Shown: piece by piece, positions 1 through 13,590 of the stretch | Layout: every line of letters starts with the position of its first letter | How positions within the stretch are numbered: position 1 is the stretch's first letter | NCBI GenBank assembly: GCA_900239685.1 | Contig: OENT01000182.1 | Span: 106,231 to 170,230, forward strand | Reading direction: 5' to 3' | DNA length: 64,000 nt | Source of the DNA: Rotaria macrura | Taxonomy: Eukaryota > Rotifera > Eurotatoria > Philodinida > Philodinidae | Program-made: the position numbers and the translations under genes | Notes under the pieces: generated by a model | What the model was told of the DNA's origin: nothing | The model's database searches: none | The model's input: only the letters and a program-made list of their open reading frames with translations

Positions 1-372
1 CCACCGATTTCAGTGATCTTGTAGATTTATTCACAAACAAACATATTTGAAACGATAAAGAAAATCCGTTTAATACAATGACAATATTTGCAGAAGTAGC
101 ATGTCTATTAAAAAGAATAGAACTAAATCTCTAATGTCTTCTCACAGTGAGACTGCAATTACAAGAAAAAGCCATGTGCTTTTTTATCGTCGCTAAGAAA
201 AAGAGGCAAATATAAGGTTTTTTTCCTTTCATTATGCTTTTATTTTCGTATTTGAGAGTATGAATTCAACTATTCCTGTGAAGATTTATCATCATCCCTT
301 ATTTTCTTTTCTAAATAGTTCTGTTTTAAATAAAATTCATAGTTTTTTTAAACTAGAAAATCATATACAAAT
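1..372. other. Upstream region of RHD1, no gene seen
   Basis: AT-rich sequence ahead of the first ATG of RHD1. No open reading frame or repeat was recognised. It presumably contains the promoter and 5' leader of RHD1, but no TATA box or other element could be assigned with confidence. Confidence 0.4.
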
Positions 373-2420
373 ATGACTCAAGCAATGCCACCCCTCCGTC
401 TCATTGCTCAACCAAAAGCAACCTATAGAGAACGATACATGTGTGAAACAGATCGTCTGCGAAATCGAGCTCAACGATTCGTTCGCGCCGATCAGAATTC
501 ATTTCAATTAGTGTACCCGACAATTGAAGTAAATGACATAAAAATATAGTTTCTGTTTATCATCACGTGTTTTGGTTTCTCTCTCAAATAGATTCCTAAT
601 GAATGGATCGAAAAACGTCCACAATCCTTATATATTCGTTTAACTCTTGTTACTGTACCCAATCAAAGTGTCCCCATCCGATGTGTACATCCCTATCCAA
701 TCGATACAGAAGATATTCATGTAATTAAAGATCCATCGTCGAACTCTCTCTATTTTCCTATATCAGATGATGAATTAAGTACAAATCGAAAAAGGTAAAT
801 TTTCATGCAAAAGATAATATTTCTAGATATGGCTTATTGTTTTTTAGTTTTCAATTTACTCAGAAAAAACTGACTAAATATCAACTGAAAAGTCATGGAC
901 CATTAAGAATTTTTAATTCTGGTAAGAATTAGAAAAGGATCACCGATGAGAATTATGGTCTTCATTTTTTTTTCTTCTTCTCATTGTGTTAATTTATGAA
1001 AGACGAAAAAGATGACAATCGTTTGGAAGATACAGCAGATACCAAGAAATTAATTGATACTTATGGATTGAGACAATCACAATTAGCTTTTTCAATAGCT
1101 GTTTTTCAAAACAACACTCAACTACCAGTTATATATGATATATCATCTGTATTTTCACACATTATGACAGCAATAACAACGTCAATCAACGAGGATGAAA
1201 TCAGTTTTCGATGTTCACCACGTCGAGGAAAGTCTCATGGCGGGGAAGCAATAATCATGGTTATTCCAAAGATAGACAAAAGAAAATGTACGTTTGATTA
1301 TTTATTTTCAGTTTATTTCAGTATCATTCGATAACAAACACGTATCAGTAGATGAAACTCAATATTTACTCAAACCAAGTATATACGATACGTCTAAGCA
1401 ATTTTCAAAATTTTGGCCTACAAACTTATTTTGAATCAGTCATAATAATTTCATGTTTAAAATTATCTACACAAAAACGTATGTTGGAATTAGACTCATA
1501 CATTCCTTGTCACTTTATTTTAACGACCGATGAGACATAAATGATTCGATGTAAAACATTGCATTAGTTCTAAGAATATAGCTTCGTAATAATCAGAAAT
1601 TTATGTCAAACTTATCAATTTGCTACAATGTAAAAGAAAAGGGCACATTAATATACCCTTTAAGGGTTTATTATACGTTGCATTTTCATAAACCCTTTAA
1701 AAAGGGTGAGTATTGAATATGAACTGATTGGAATATTTGACTTGTATTTTAGCATTTACTGTCCGTTTTGAACACGCTTTAATCGATCGAAATTCTAGTG
1801 CTCATCTAGAGTTTCTCGATACAAAAACAATCTTATTTTATACACCAGCATGCCCTGTACCACTAACCAAAGACAAGCCGACAGCTACAATACCAATTGT
1901 TGTTACACAAAATGGTCAAGAAATTGCTCGAGTTGATTTCCTTTACGAGTCATGTTCGTATTTCTTAAGTTTCTATTTCATTTTCATATTTTCAAGATAT
2001 TGATCTTTTCTAGCAAATGTGTGTTTCATGTGCGGTTCGAACTTGTTTTTCCCAAATATCAATTCACCAAATGCTATGAAACGAACAGTTCCAGATTTGG
2101 ATAGGTGCAATACAATTCATTTGAATCAATTAACATTTGGTCGGACTAATGATAAAGAATTCGATCATTCTCTAACACGATTTTCTATTCTTGCAGCACC
2201 AAAATGGAAATCGATGAAATTAGAGAATCAATGTCCATCACTAGATAATTTGATTCGAGAAAGAAATTTTCATGCAGACATCGAATCTATTCAACAAAAT
2301 ACTCATGTTTTTGAATCGACTATTAATCAAAGTGAACAATTTTCAGTGAATACTAAAAGAAAATTGAATAATAATAGATCAATTGAAGGAAATTTAAAAA
2401 AGAGATTCTGCGTTTACTAA
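373..2420 (+). CDS. RHD1: Rel/NF-kB-type transcription factor with both Rel subdomains (441 aa)
   Basis: Exons 373-528, 592-794, 848-921, 1003-1287, 1753-1953 and 2014-2420 join in frame to 441 codons. The N-terminal half (about residues 10-190) matches the Rel DNA-binding domain: a QPK lead-in, a recognition loop YRERYMCETDR that keeps the Arg-x-Arg-Tyr-x-Cys-Glu pattern of NF-kB, a YPTIE strand, a YIRLTLVT strand, and the closing strand YGLRQSQLAFSI. Residues about 208-305 match the Rel dimerisation (IPT) domain: SHGGEAIIM resembles the GGEEIFLLC segment, FTVRFEH follows, and a late IPIVVTQNGQEIARVDFLY strand resembles the VxxQLxRxSDxxxSEPxxFxYxP end. The tail (307-441) has a Cys-x2-Cys and a basic KRK...KKR stretch that could be a nuclear signal. 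There are no ankyrin repeats. By family it should be a nuclear, dimeric regulator. The 465-bp intron 1288-1752 contains a small hairpin (about 1654-1710). NFAT-type ancestry is the main alternative. Confidence 0.78.
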
Positions 2421-2779
2421 GAACAACAAAAAACAAAATAATTTATTACGTATTTGGATCAATGTACCTAAAGACAATGATAAGGATACAATACAAAATA
2501 TCACAACAATATCAGCCGAAGAAATGAAATCTTACTTCACCTCATGGTGAAACATTAAGACTAACAAATACCAAATATTTCAATTTTATTTTTTCCACTT
2601 TCAAATCCCGATGTTTGCTTTTTCTATTTGAAAATAAAAAAGACATCTAGTTAAGTTTGACTCACACAATATTGTTCATCTTAAAATACATTACTTGCGA
2701 TAAAGTTGATTTTTCTCTGTAATCTTCATACATTGGCTCACTAATCATAAATTATGTAGACACGACAAACTCAAACAAT
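2421..2779. other. Intergenic, RHD1 3' region
   Basis: AT-rich sequence following the RHD1 stop. An AAATAAAA-like stretch near 2632 could serve for polyadenylation. Nothing else was recognised. Confidence 0.35.
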
Positions 2780-3313
2780 GGAACATATCCAAGTGATAAA
2801 TTGCTTTTGAGTCAAAACAACATGCAGTATGTAGTTAGTAATGAGCTATGAACAGCATGGAGAATTCCCATGCTAATAACTTATTGCTACCAAGATAAAG
2901 GATTTTCACGATATTTTTAGTCACCAGACTGTGATACCGTCCTCGGGAAGAATGAGAAAATGTAAAATAAGAACATCGAATTGCGCGATGTAAATGAACG
3001 ATCTTAAAGCATGGTGCTCTCATTGCTTTATCCTGGAAGAAGAATAGCCAAAATATCTAAAGCTTTCACAATAAACTGCTCTCATTGATGCCTGTCTCAG
3101 TAAAAAGTTTTCAGTCAAAATTCAAAACTCCGTTTTCCTAATGTTCCCGCTGGGGAACACTGTGTCTGGTGACTAAAAATATCGTAAAAATCCTGTATCT
3201 TGGTAGCAACAAGATAGGGGCACGAAAATTTGTCAGACTGTGCATAGCTCATTAGTACCTACATACTGTACGTAGCTCCGACTCAAAACAGATTTATTAG
3301 TTAGATATGTTCC
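2780..3313. mobile_element. Foldback/MITE-like element with about 165-bp imperfect terminal inverted repeats
   Basis: The left arm (about 2780-2946) and right arm (about 3145-3313) are imperfect inverted copies. Pairing blocks include GGAACATATC, TTTTGAGTC, CAGTATGTAG, AATGAGCTATG, TTGCTACCAAGATA and GATATTTTTAGTCACCAGAC. The spacer is about 200 bp and has no coding content. This is the layout of an old non-autonomous DNA element; no clear target-site duplication was found because the outer ends are eroded. Confidence 0.6.
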
Positions 3314-6300
3314 TCATCAAAAGTATCTACTAAAGACAGTATAGCTCAATTGTGAAAGAAACAGGTGTATAAAAATAGTACACAAGTATCCTTGCGAGAT
3401 TTAACACTATATAAAAACCTTGGTCATCAGTTCGTTTTTCCATGTTCAGGAAATAATTCAATAAGAAATTCATCAAAAAAACTCTTAGCCTTCTTACTCT
3501 ATAAGACATGAAAGCATCAAGAAAATTAAAGTAGTTGATAGAAAATATTATAGGCTACACAAGGTAATCAGAAAAGTTTCTCTCCTCTGTCCGACATTAA
3601 TCTTAGTAGTACTAAAAGTTATTTAGTTCATGTTTTGCATAAATAAATATGATAACAGATTCTATAAAAATTAAATACTCTAAATTACATGTCATACGAT
3701 ATATTTTTCACATTCAGTCTAACATTGATATCGATTCGGCTTTTAAAATATAAATTTACTTATTCAATAGGAAAGCTTTCCAAGATAGCCTAACAATGAT
3801 AAAAGCAGAGATGTAAATGGTGAAAGGGAGGGGGACGGGGCGCAACACTCACTCTGCTTTTGAAATTTAACTCGAAAGATAGAAAAATATAAACTATATC
3901 CATATTGCAGCCCGCCCCCCTTCCTGCCTTGAGAGCAAAATTATGTCTATGGATACAATTAATCCGCATGATGACCAGAGACATTCGACTATCCAGGATG
4001 ACGATACTCATGATAATCCCATTTTGATACAAAGTTGTTTATAAGTTTATTATGATGAATAATATCAAATGCATGTCTGGTTTGTATGTTTATGACTTCC
4101 CATTTAAGAGCTACGTCAAATGTATACATGTATAGAAAGAAAGTCGTATGATGTTCCTTCATCTTATTATCTATATAGATGAATTACATTAAACAAAAAC
4201 CTTAATGACAGTTACTTAATTTTAATCACTTGAAAAAAGTGAAGGAAAACTAGACGCTTAAGTTTTCTTCCCTTTTACTTAAAAAGAAGGATAAAAAAAA
4301 TGATATCAGACAAGCATTAACAAATCATGAGTTTACTTAACAAAATATAAAAATGATAAAAGTCCAGTATTATAGTTATTTAAGCAAGATGAATAGCATA
4401 ATATAGTTGCATTCATATCTTAACACTACTTGGAAAATATAATTGACTAAGCAATACAATGTTATTAATGAAACACTCTCAAATATCCTAAATATTTTTT
4501 TCAAAGATTTCTTTAAAGAATTTCATGTTTTTCAATGATACGATGAATCAACATGGTTTTTTTTGTCTTTTTTTATTGTCATTTATTATATTTGGTTGTT
4601 TCTTGCTTATCTTCATGTATTGACTGTCTGGAGAAGGTGACTGTTTATCGTGCGTCTGATAACATTTCAGCGTAATAAATTATTTTCTCTCGAAATCTTC
4701 AAGGTGAAGCCAGTCGAAAAACATCGGTCAATCTAATTTTAAATTCAAACAGACAGCATTTTATTTATTTATCTTTTGTCTTTTGAATTCAGGTTTTTTT
4801 TGATTACAATAACTCACATGATTGGTATCATTCGTTTGCGTAATATTTATTTATTCATTCTATCATAAGATGAAATTCAACTTTCTTCCGAACTCTATAT
4901 TAATAGATTCTATATAAATTAAAACTCATTTCATCGAAGTAGTACAAAGTTTTCTTCTGATAAACAAATGACTAAGCATGTAGATTGCTCCAGAAGATAT
5001 TTACTTGCTTTCTTGTTTAACAAATATAGTAACCAATCTAAACGAAGGACAACTAATGATCAACATGAAAAATAACGATTTTTGTCGAAAGTTGTCATAT
5101 TACTGAAAGAAACCATGTTTTGAATAATATTTATTTAATTTTTCGTTCCTTCTCTACTCTGCTGAAAACTAAAGAATCTTGAGAAGATTACCAGAAAGTC
5201 AAAAATATGTCGAAAACTTGCTTGGAGTAATTATAAATAATAGAAGAAATAGTAACTAACTATACTAAATACGCGCATGGATTTTAACACATGTTTCAAA
5301 AAAATTCATTCAAAATCATCGAATTATGTCTGTGAGTAATAAATCGAAGAATTCATCTAGAAAAAACAATCGAGTATTATCCTAATGGATTACATTTAAT
5401 TATGTTTGATGACTGTTCGAAAAAGTGACAACCGTATTTATCAATATATTTTTCTTAACGCAGACCGACACGATAGAATTCTATTCTTTTACTACCTAAG
5501 TGTATCTCGCAAAGAATACGCCATAAATTAGAAACGCATTCGACAAGGAAATAGGAATCTCATAGCAGGAAAAGAGATTCAGCATGGATGGATCTAAGCA
5601 AGGCGAAGAACTATTTTGTCTATTTTTCAAACGTGACTTGCGCTTCACTTGCACTCACATTCCTTGAATTTTCTGAGAATCCTGAGATCTTTCGGTTGTT
5701 ACAAAAGTTTTAATGCAAATACGAACAGGGATTGTTTATCTATGAGTTAATTTTTCATATTATTTCTAACTAGCACTGATCTGTTACATTTTGCGATCTC
5801 CTTTCGATTTCATAGAATGCCATTGATTTTCACCAAAGTTTGAAAAATATCAATCACTGGGGAGCTACTCTTTAGAATTAGAGTTCCACAGACTTGGTCG
5901 GAACATTTTAGTATACATATAGCATTTCATAAGCAACAAAAACTCGGCCTTCATCAATGAATTCCATAAGTACAAAAGTGCACGCGTACGCGGGTAGGTA
6001 ACTGAACAATATTAAGTCTATATAGAAAAAATTGCGACAAAATAGACACAAACGATATGGCAAACAGAATTATCAATCATTGTTACTTTCTTCTGAGCTG
6101 ATAACGAGACGGCTGTTCACTAATGAGTGGTCAAGTTTCGAATTTCTCTTCATAAAAATTTGTCTAACAGCGAAGAACTGCGCCACTCGATGGCAGTATT
6201 ACTGCAAGTTGTTGCGACGAAATTTCGTGCAACATGAAAAATATTTGAATATGACGCTCGGTACTACGATTCTGAAGTGAAGCCGAATAGTGAATCTCGA

Positions 6301-9182
6301 TTTGGTTTGAATCGAATCGAATTGAGTTGAATTAAATTATTCGACAATTCAATTCGTTTTCGGTCTCTGTTTCTTAAGAATGTGCCTTTCAAATGATTGC
6401 AGAGAACATAAAATTGCCATTTCTCTTTAACAGACTTTGAAACTAGAATTGTGAAGGGCATCTACGAAAAAGTTTAACTAGATTATTTTTTTGAGATTCG
6501 GACATTTGCATACATGACCATCGATTTTTTTAGCAAAGTAATAACTGTAGTTTGTCGTCGAATACTAATTATTGAGTTCAGAATTACCATTGTCAGCTTT
6601 TAGTCTTTGATAAAACTCGATTCGATGCTATAAGTTTTTCTTAAAATTAATTGATACTAAGAATTTCATGCTCAAGTCAAAATACAGTTCATAGATTGAC
6701 TTTCATTCTAATAATAATTCTAATAATTCAATAAATCAATATTGATAAACAATTACGAGAAAATTATGAACACGACGAGAAAAGATTCATTGAAATAAAA
6801 ACGAACACACTGCCAATGTCACGGATGCATCACATTCATTATCACTGCAAATAGTTTCCATTTTGCTCAGATGCATAGTCTCTGTATCATTGTAGTCATA
6901 ATGAAGAATAAATAGCTTCTATTCTGTACAAAAATAACATCAAAACTGATCAGAGTAAAAACTTCAAATTGAATTCGAGATCAAAGAATTACAGATAAAT
7001 TGTATGTTTTTCTTTTGTTAATTATACTTGATAGTCTGTTAATATTGCATTTCATCTTTGGCCTATATCCCGCTAAGATTGACATTAAATTTTCAATACT
7101 ATTTTTCTGACATAGAAAAATGACATTTTCATTACACACATCTTTGCAAGATATGTCAATAAATTTCCGAGCAATTTTGATTGAAAATTGAATTAATTCA
7201 TGTAACGATTCAGTATGTTTTCTCTCTCAAAATACTACTACTCTGCTGAACAGATATTCACCAATGTGTATGTAGATATTTGAGCAAGAATATCCGTTAG
7301 AAAAATGTAAATTGAGAAACAATAATGAATTCAAACGTGGTATTGTATATGAGATGGCAGTCTTAACTATGCATGCAAAAAACAAATATGAAATAGATAT
7401 TGTTGATAATTTATTCTCATTAATTACAGGATAATTTCTGTTTTTTTTTTAAATTTTTATCAGACTAAAACGTTTTTATTAAATGCGGTAAAACCAATTT
7501 ATTCAACTCAATTTGGGATTTTGCTCGGATCTGCTGGTAAAAAACATATGCGTAATGACTTTAACATCGAACAATTGTATGTTAAGTTGGAAGGCTTGAA
7601 CACTTTTGTTTAGATCGATTCATGTCATTTAGATTTCCTATGAGTAGCTGCATGTTTCTAATACATAGTTACTTGAACATGGAATGTAAATAGTTATTTG
7701 AATATAGTTAAATAATCATTGCTACATTTAAAATCTTTGCATTCACACTATTCTGCTCGAATATTAGTAATCGTGATCTGTCTTCACCCGTGTTTCTTTT
7801 TTTAAAAGGAAACAATACTTCTCATCGTTTTTTAAAATGACATTTCAAGTTTGGTTCTTAAGCTAAAGCAATTTTCTAATCGAAAGCCATATTACGTTGC
7901 AACGAGCTTGTAAAGGAATGTTCGCACGACTACACTTGACGAGGAAAGAACAGCGAATATTGTTAAAATTGACATTGATTTAAGTTAGTGCGAATGATTT
8001 TTTTTGTGTAATTGAAAAACCTATTCATGAGTCTGTGTACTCAACTGGTAGCTTAAATTCAAAAAGAAGTCTTTTCCGACTTTCATGAAGAGCTGGGTAA
8101 ATGGAAACAGTGATTTAAAAATACATTGTGAACGCTGCAAAATCGTTTCACTTATTTTCTAGACTAGGTACATGGTCATGATGATCTAAATCAGAAACAT
8201 AAAGCTTTGACGTAAATTCAAATGAGTAATCAGTGACTTTCTGTTGTATTCTTGAATAATAGATTTTGAAATATTGTAATCGATTCAGATAGTGACCAGC
8301 ATCGATAATTTTCTACATACTTCACAAGAAAAGCTATCGATTCTCAAATTTTTTATGATAAAAAAGTTAGAACAACAGTTCTAAGCACATATTTGAAAGG
8401 AATAAAGGATTAGAGCTTGCTTTTTCATTGTTGACAACAAGTTGCATGGAACAACGTCTTATTCTAGCACTTTTCAAAATTCTGCTTTTGTTGTTAATCG
8501 AAACAGTAAATCAAATGTCAAAATTTGCTTCTGTCCAACAGAATTCAAACTAAATTTTACTATCGCGATCCACGATCTCCTCTTATAATAACGTGCATTC
8601 GAATCTTCATATTAATAGCTTCATTCGTCAAAATAAATAAATACTTAGTTTAGAAATTTCTATAGCCAAATTGTCCTTTAAAATATCTAAGCAACAAATC
8701 TGTTCGAAACATTGTATGTCCTTTTGAAGTCAGACCTACCTCAACGTATTTCGATCTTTAATATACAAGTATTATGAATCATAGTAGATTTTTCTACAGT
8801 GCTTGGAATTTTCCATCTGTATATCCATATTTAGTGTCTATTTCGTCATGAGGCTGTACTCACTTAACAAAAATACATTTCAACATTTCAATATTTTTAA
8901 TTCAATAAACAGGGGTTATTATTGACAAAGGAAAATATTATTCTTTTATCGCTTATTTTGACATGGTATGTGAGACACCTATAACTTAGTATAGAGACAA
9001 AAACCATAAGATTTTTACCTACCAATCAATTATTTTTGTTCTTAAATAAAAAAAGCATTCACAATGAATGATTTAAAACTCCATGAATTTTTTTTTACAC
9101 TTGTCTAGCTTTTAATTACGAAATAAATAAACGAATCGAACATTTTCTAGTTGCCTATTAGTAGTTATTACAGATACAATAT
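3314..9182. other. Long gene-free stretch between RHD1 and RHD2
   Basis: About 5.9 kb of AT-rich sequence. The open frames are short, overlap stop-rich sequence and show no exon-like codon pattern or recognisable domain. No tRNA, tandem array or further paired repeat was recognised. The promoter of RHD2 must lie near its downstream end. Confidence 0.4.
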
Positions 9183-10878
9183 ATGGAAAACAGATCTATG
9201 GCATATCAACCAGAGGATGGTAATTATATTGATACAACATTCCTCTAGTAGTTTTTTTCGTTTCTTTCTATTTTATACATAGATGAATCAAAGGATCTAC
9301 GTGATAGTAATAATAGTCCAATTTGTCAAAGCTCAGTAAATGTTACTCTGAACTGCGTAGCATCATTTCAATTTAGTCCAAGTAGAATTTAGATTTTTTC
9401 TAAGAATCATTACATGTCGACGTATCTTTTTCTTTTCAAGTAATAGATATTGTTAATGATACATCTCCAGCTCCATGTTCATCGAATCCTATCGAAGGTA
9501 ATTAAATAGAAAAATTTTGTTTATGAGAATCATTATCATATTAAATGTAGATTTCAATGATAGCGAAACAAGTCTTTCAACTCCATTCAGTTCGTAACAA
9601 GTCAGAATTGGTCATGCCCATATATAAATTAAGTTTCTTTTCAGGTGTCGACGAAGAAAAACAGTATGATTTTATTGAAAATACAGAGCATGATCCTGTA
9701 GAATCGGTTTGTAGTTGACTTAATTCTAGTAGGAAATTCTGTTAGGAATAGTTTTTCTTTGATTCATGAAATCAGTTGATCGCTCGTTTAATCAAAGAAT
9801 TAGATAAGTCAGAATTAGAACAAATCGATAAATCGATTCAAGATCGAGTAATGACTGTGGAAACCCAACCACCATTAAATATTCGTCTACGATATCTCAG
9901 TGATGGTAAACGTCAGATTACAAGATCTCGTTCAGAACCAATGGCAATTAGAGTATGTTAGATTTTTCTTCCAGTATTTTCATTGAATTTATTTTCTTTC
10001 TCATGCTCTAGTTGCCGAACTTGCAACATGTGTCATTGAAGGAAAATCAAACATTCTGGATACAGTTAGTACTGGCAACGACTAACGAGAATCCAGCACA
10101 AAAATATTTTATTCATGTCAATCAACTTGAATATCATGACAATAATTTACCAAACTGTGATCATGGATACGTTCGTGTTCCATTAATCTCGGATGATATT
10201 CAACAAGGGATAAAAAAGTAGATAGTCTTCTTCTTCTAACAATTGATATTCATACGTGAAATTTAGACTGGCTCGAATATCAATTATCAAAGCAAAATTA
10301 AATGAATATGCATTTCAATTAAAACCTTTGCATGAACAATCAATCGATGATCCCATTGACATATGTATGTGGATTTTACACTTTTTTCATTGAATAAAAT
10401 ACAGTTAGTTCCTTTCTAATCATAGATGAAGACAATGATAAAAATAAATCATTCAAAGCAAAAGTTAAGCGTTTTCGTCAAATATATAATTTAACATCAA
10501 GTCGTATAGTCTGTCAATTACTCATTAAAGCAAATGATACATGGCGTACGACAGATATTACATGTGTAACGGATACAATGCAAGAAGGTGAACAATCACA
10601 TTTTTAGTATATAAATATAGAGTGTTTTCGATTTCGTTTTCCTTTATTTTTAGATAGCAGATCCAAGAAGCCTAAAAAGGGATCAAGAGTTGTTGATAAT
10701 AGTGACGATGATGGTGAATATCCAGTTCATCGTCGAAAATCTACGAAGAAACGTAAACGATTTGCTCGCGTTAAAAAAGACAGCAGAGCCAATCGGTATA
10801 AGTCAATCCTGTATTTGAATGCACATTTTCATTTCATCTTTTGTTTTTCTTTTCAGCCTAGGCAAATTTACAAAATGA
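9183..10878 (+). CDS. RHD2: Rel DNA-binding-domain-only protein with basic tail (339 aa)
   Basis: Exons 9183-9219, 9283-9306, 9447-9497, 9551-9589, 9645-9706, 9776-9952, 10012-10217, 10267-10364, 10426-10587, 10654-10795 and 10857-10878 join in frame to 339 codons. The first 71 residues come from five tiny exons and are acidic and Ser/Asp-rich. The Rel recognition loop is RLRYLSDGKR at about residues 108-117, followed by RSRSEPMAIR, a FWIQLVLATT strand, a HVNQLEYHD segment, and the closing strand YNLTSSRIVCQLLI. The spacing parallels NFAT/NF-kB N-terminal Rel domains. No dimerisation domain follows; the tail instead carries KKPKKGSR and a strongly basic RRKSTKKRKRFARVKK stretch suited to nuclear import. 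Exon lengths 206 and 98 nt are the same as in RHD3 and RHD4. The first five exons are the least certain part. Confidence 0.68.
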
Positions 10879-11529
10879 ACAGATTTGTTGACACGTCGAA
10901 ATATAAGTCACCACCAATGAGTATTGTTTCACATTTATCGGCATTGATTTCGTTATTTTTGAATTCTTTTCTTACTGTTACGATATTCTTTTAATTATAG
11001 TTTTTTGTTTTTTTATTTAACATGTACTCGAGAAAAAACTATCTGTGATTACTCTTGCAAAATAAATCGAAATGCCAAGAAAGTTTTATTATAGTCAATA
11101 AATCTTGTTCTTCTTTTTTCCATATCTTACAAACATATGTTTATAAGGTGCAGCACGTTGATAGAATTCTTATAGTTATTTTTTATGAAATAAAAAGTAT
11201 TCTGGTCGTCTTTCACTTTAAAATATGTGACTTGCGTAAGAACAATACTTATTATAAATAAGAACGAGACATCTATTTGTTTTTTTGTCCTCCACAAATT
11301 CAAAAATATCAGAAGAAATACTTTCTTATTTTTCCTTCTTCACTTACCTATCTGAAAGCAACTGTAGAAGAGAGTTGACTCATTTCAACCAGTCTATTTA
11401 AATACAGTTTGAACACACATTAGCATACACATTTCAATAACTCAATAACTCTTTCATTAACATCAATAAAATTTTGAAATGTTTTCATTTTATTTGAGAT
11501 AGGACTTATTCTACGGTACAGAAATTAAC
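10879..11529. other. Spacer between RHD2 and RHD3
   Basis: About 650 bp. The frame at 11055-11261 has no recognisable motif and I treat it as chance. It probably contains the 3' end of RHD2 and the promoter of RHD3. Confidence 0.35.
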
Positions 11530-13196
11530 ATGGCTGGTCAACCAGATGACTGTGAGTTTTTCTAATCAATTAGTCTTGTAAAAAAACCATCATTTATATT
11601 ATATTTTATAGCTTCATATGATATGCAAACAGAGGATTCTAACAATATCGAACGAGCTGTCGATTCTTTAATTGATTTTCTTAATGAATACTATAATCTA
11701 CTTGGTATCGATCGTAATAATTATGATAGAACACTATTTCAATTGATCTAATATTCTTTTATGATAGGCAATAATACGTTGACTACACCACCAATTGATA
11801 TAGTTAATCCGTTGGTTCAAGCATCGCAAGAAGGTTATTTTCAAGAAACAAATAGTGAGTTTTCTCTGTTAATTCAATGTAGCAAAGAAAAATTTTTCAA
11901 TTTATTCATAGCTATTGCAGAATTTGATGAACTTTTTCGGGAAATCTCCGATGATGGTATGTTTTTTAAAGAGTTGTTCACATTTTTTCCTGTGCATAAA
12001 AAAATACCATGAGTAGGAAAAAACCAACAATGTTCTGTTAATAAGACTTTTTTGAGGAACCTTCTGAGAAATTGAATTTCAATTCAGGTTTTGGGAGTTT
12101 CCAATAGGACAGAACTAGTGAACGAAATATTTCTAGAAATTTTATTTTTTACTTGTGCATTACAATTTTAAGGAGGAATAGCATTGGGTACCGAAGCACA
12201 TGATCAAAGCCAAAATGAAATACCCGAGCATAATTCGGGAAATCATGAAAATCATCTATTACAGACAAACGAACATGAAGAAACGATGGTGTCCATCCAA
12301 AATCATGTTTATTCATATTTTAAATCATTTTTGTATCTTTAAAAGCGAAAATAAACTCATATTTTTATTTCAGTCTCAAAACATAACTGATAGCTCAAAC
12401 AACAAGTTGATCGTTCAAGAAATCGTCAATAGAATATATAGCTATGGTAATCCGACGGTAAGAATGCTCACACAACCTTGTGCAAGACAACGTTTTCGCT
12501 ACCGCGCCGATGGAATCCGTTATTTGAAAGGGTCTCGTCGCAGTCCATTGCGTTATGAAGTAGTATCATTCCTTATTTAGTAACGTTTTCACAACTTTAG
12601 TTTTCTTTTCTAGTTACCGATATTAAATGATTGCGTTACACAATCTAATCATTCATTTTGGCTTGAACTCAGTTTAATTACGACGCGACGAAATCCGATT
12701 GGAATGAGTATTCTTCATCAATATGAAATGGTGAACAATAGTGATGATTCTGCACAAAATGGTTTAGGATCCTTTCGAGTTTTGTTGACAGACGAAGACA
12801 GACGTAGCCGACAGAAAACGTAATAGAGATGAAAATTCTTGTTAGTTGATTAAATTTATTTTTGTGATTCTAGGCTTCGATATTTGTCCATATATAAAAC
12901 TAAACATCAAGATTACTCATTTCAATTGATTCCATTCGATCCTTTGATGGAAAATAATAATGTTGAATATTGTATGTTCATGAGTTTTTTTGTAAAATTT
13001 GATTTTAACGAAGACTATCGATTTAGATCAAGTACAAAATGAAGAACGGACTACACGAGTTCAGAAAGCAAAAATTTATGATCGAGAATATCATATAAAT
13101 GATTGTCAAATTGTTTGTCAATTGTTAATACAAATGAATGACGTTTTTTACAGGACGCCAATTCATTGTACAACACATGTTATTAATGATGCATAA
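11530..13196 (+). CDS. RHD3: Rel DNA-binding-domain-only protein, no basic tail (346 aa)
   Basis: Exons 11530-11551, 11612-11704, 11768-11854, 11912-11956, 12173-12306, 12374-12559, 12614-12819, 12874-12971 and 13027-13196 give 346 codons. The N-terminal 127 residues are acidic and His/Asn/Gln-rich; exons 2-4 (93, 87, 45 nt) are all phase 1 at both ends. The Rel recognition loop is RFRYRADGIR (about residues 166-175), then RSPLRYE, the strand FWLELSLITT, and the closing strand YHINDCQIVCQLLIQM. The two exons after the loop are 206 and 98 nt, as in RHD2 and RHD4, which shows tandem duplication. The protein stops about 25 residues after the last Rel strand: it lacks the dimerisation domain and also the basic tail of RHD2 and RHD4, so nuclear import would need another signal or partner. 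Confidence 0.68.
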
Positions 13197-13554
13197 CCGC
13201 ATCTTTCAAGTATTTGAGGAATAGAAAAAGAATGATCCGAGATATCATTGTGGAATATTCAGAATGTGAATATTCTAGCTAAAAGGCCTTATCCGCTGTG
13301 TTCATTTTAAATTTTTTGTATTTTAATCCAGATATTAATTTCATGCTTATGCTTGTGATCTTTTATTTCTTTTGATTGTAACTGAAGTCTATTTTATTCA
13401 AGAAAATAAAAATAAATCTTTAATATATCACTATCCAATATGAAATCCATTTTGATGATTTGAAGTCAAGAAAATTATGTAGTACTCTACTGCATTATTT
13501 TGGTAACACAATCATATTGAGTTTATATTAAAATACTTCAAACATATGTATATA

Positions 13555-13590
<36 letters not shown>

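Noticed and set aside
1352-1540. 62-codon frame inside RHD1 intron 1288-1752
   Set aside because: It lies between a good donor and acceptor that restore the Rel dimerisation domain in frame, and it shows no motif.
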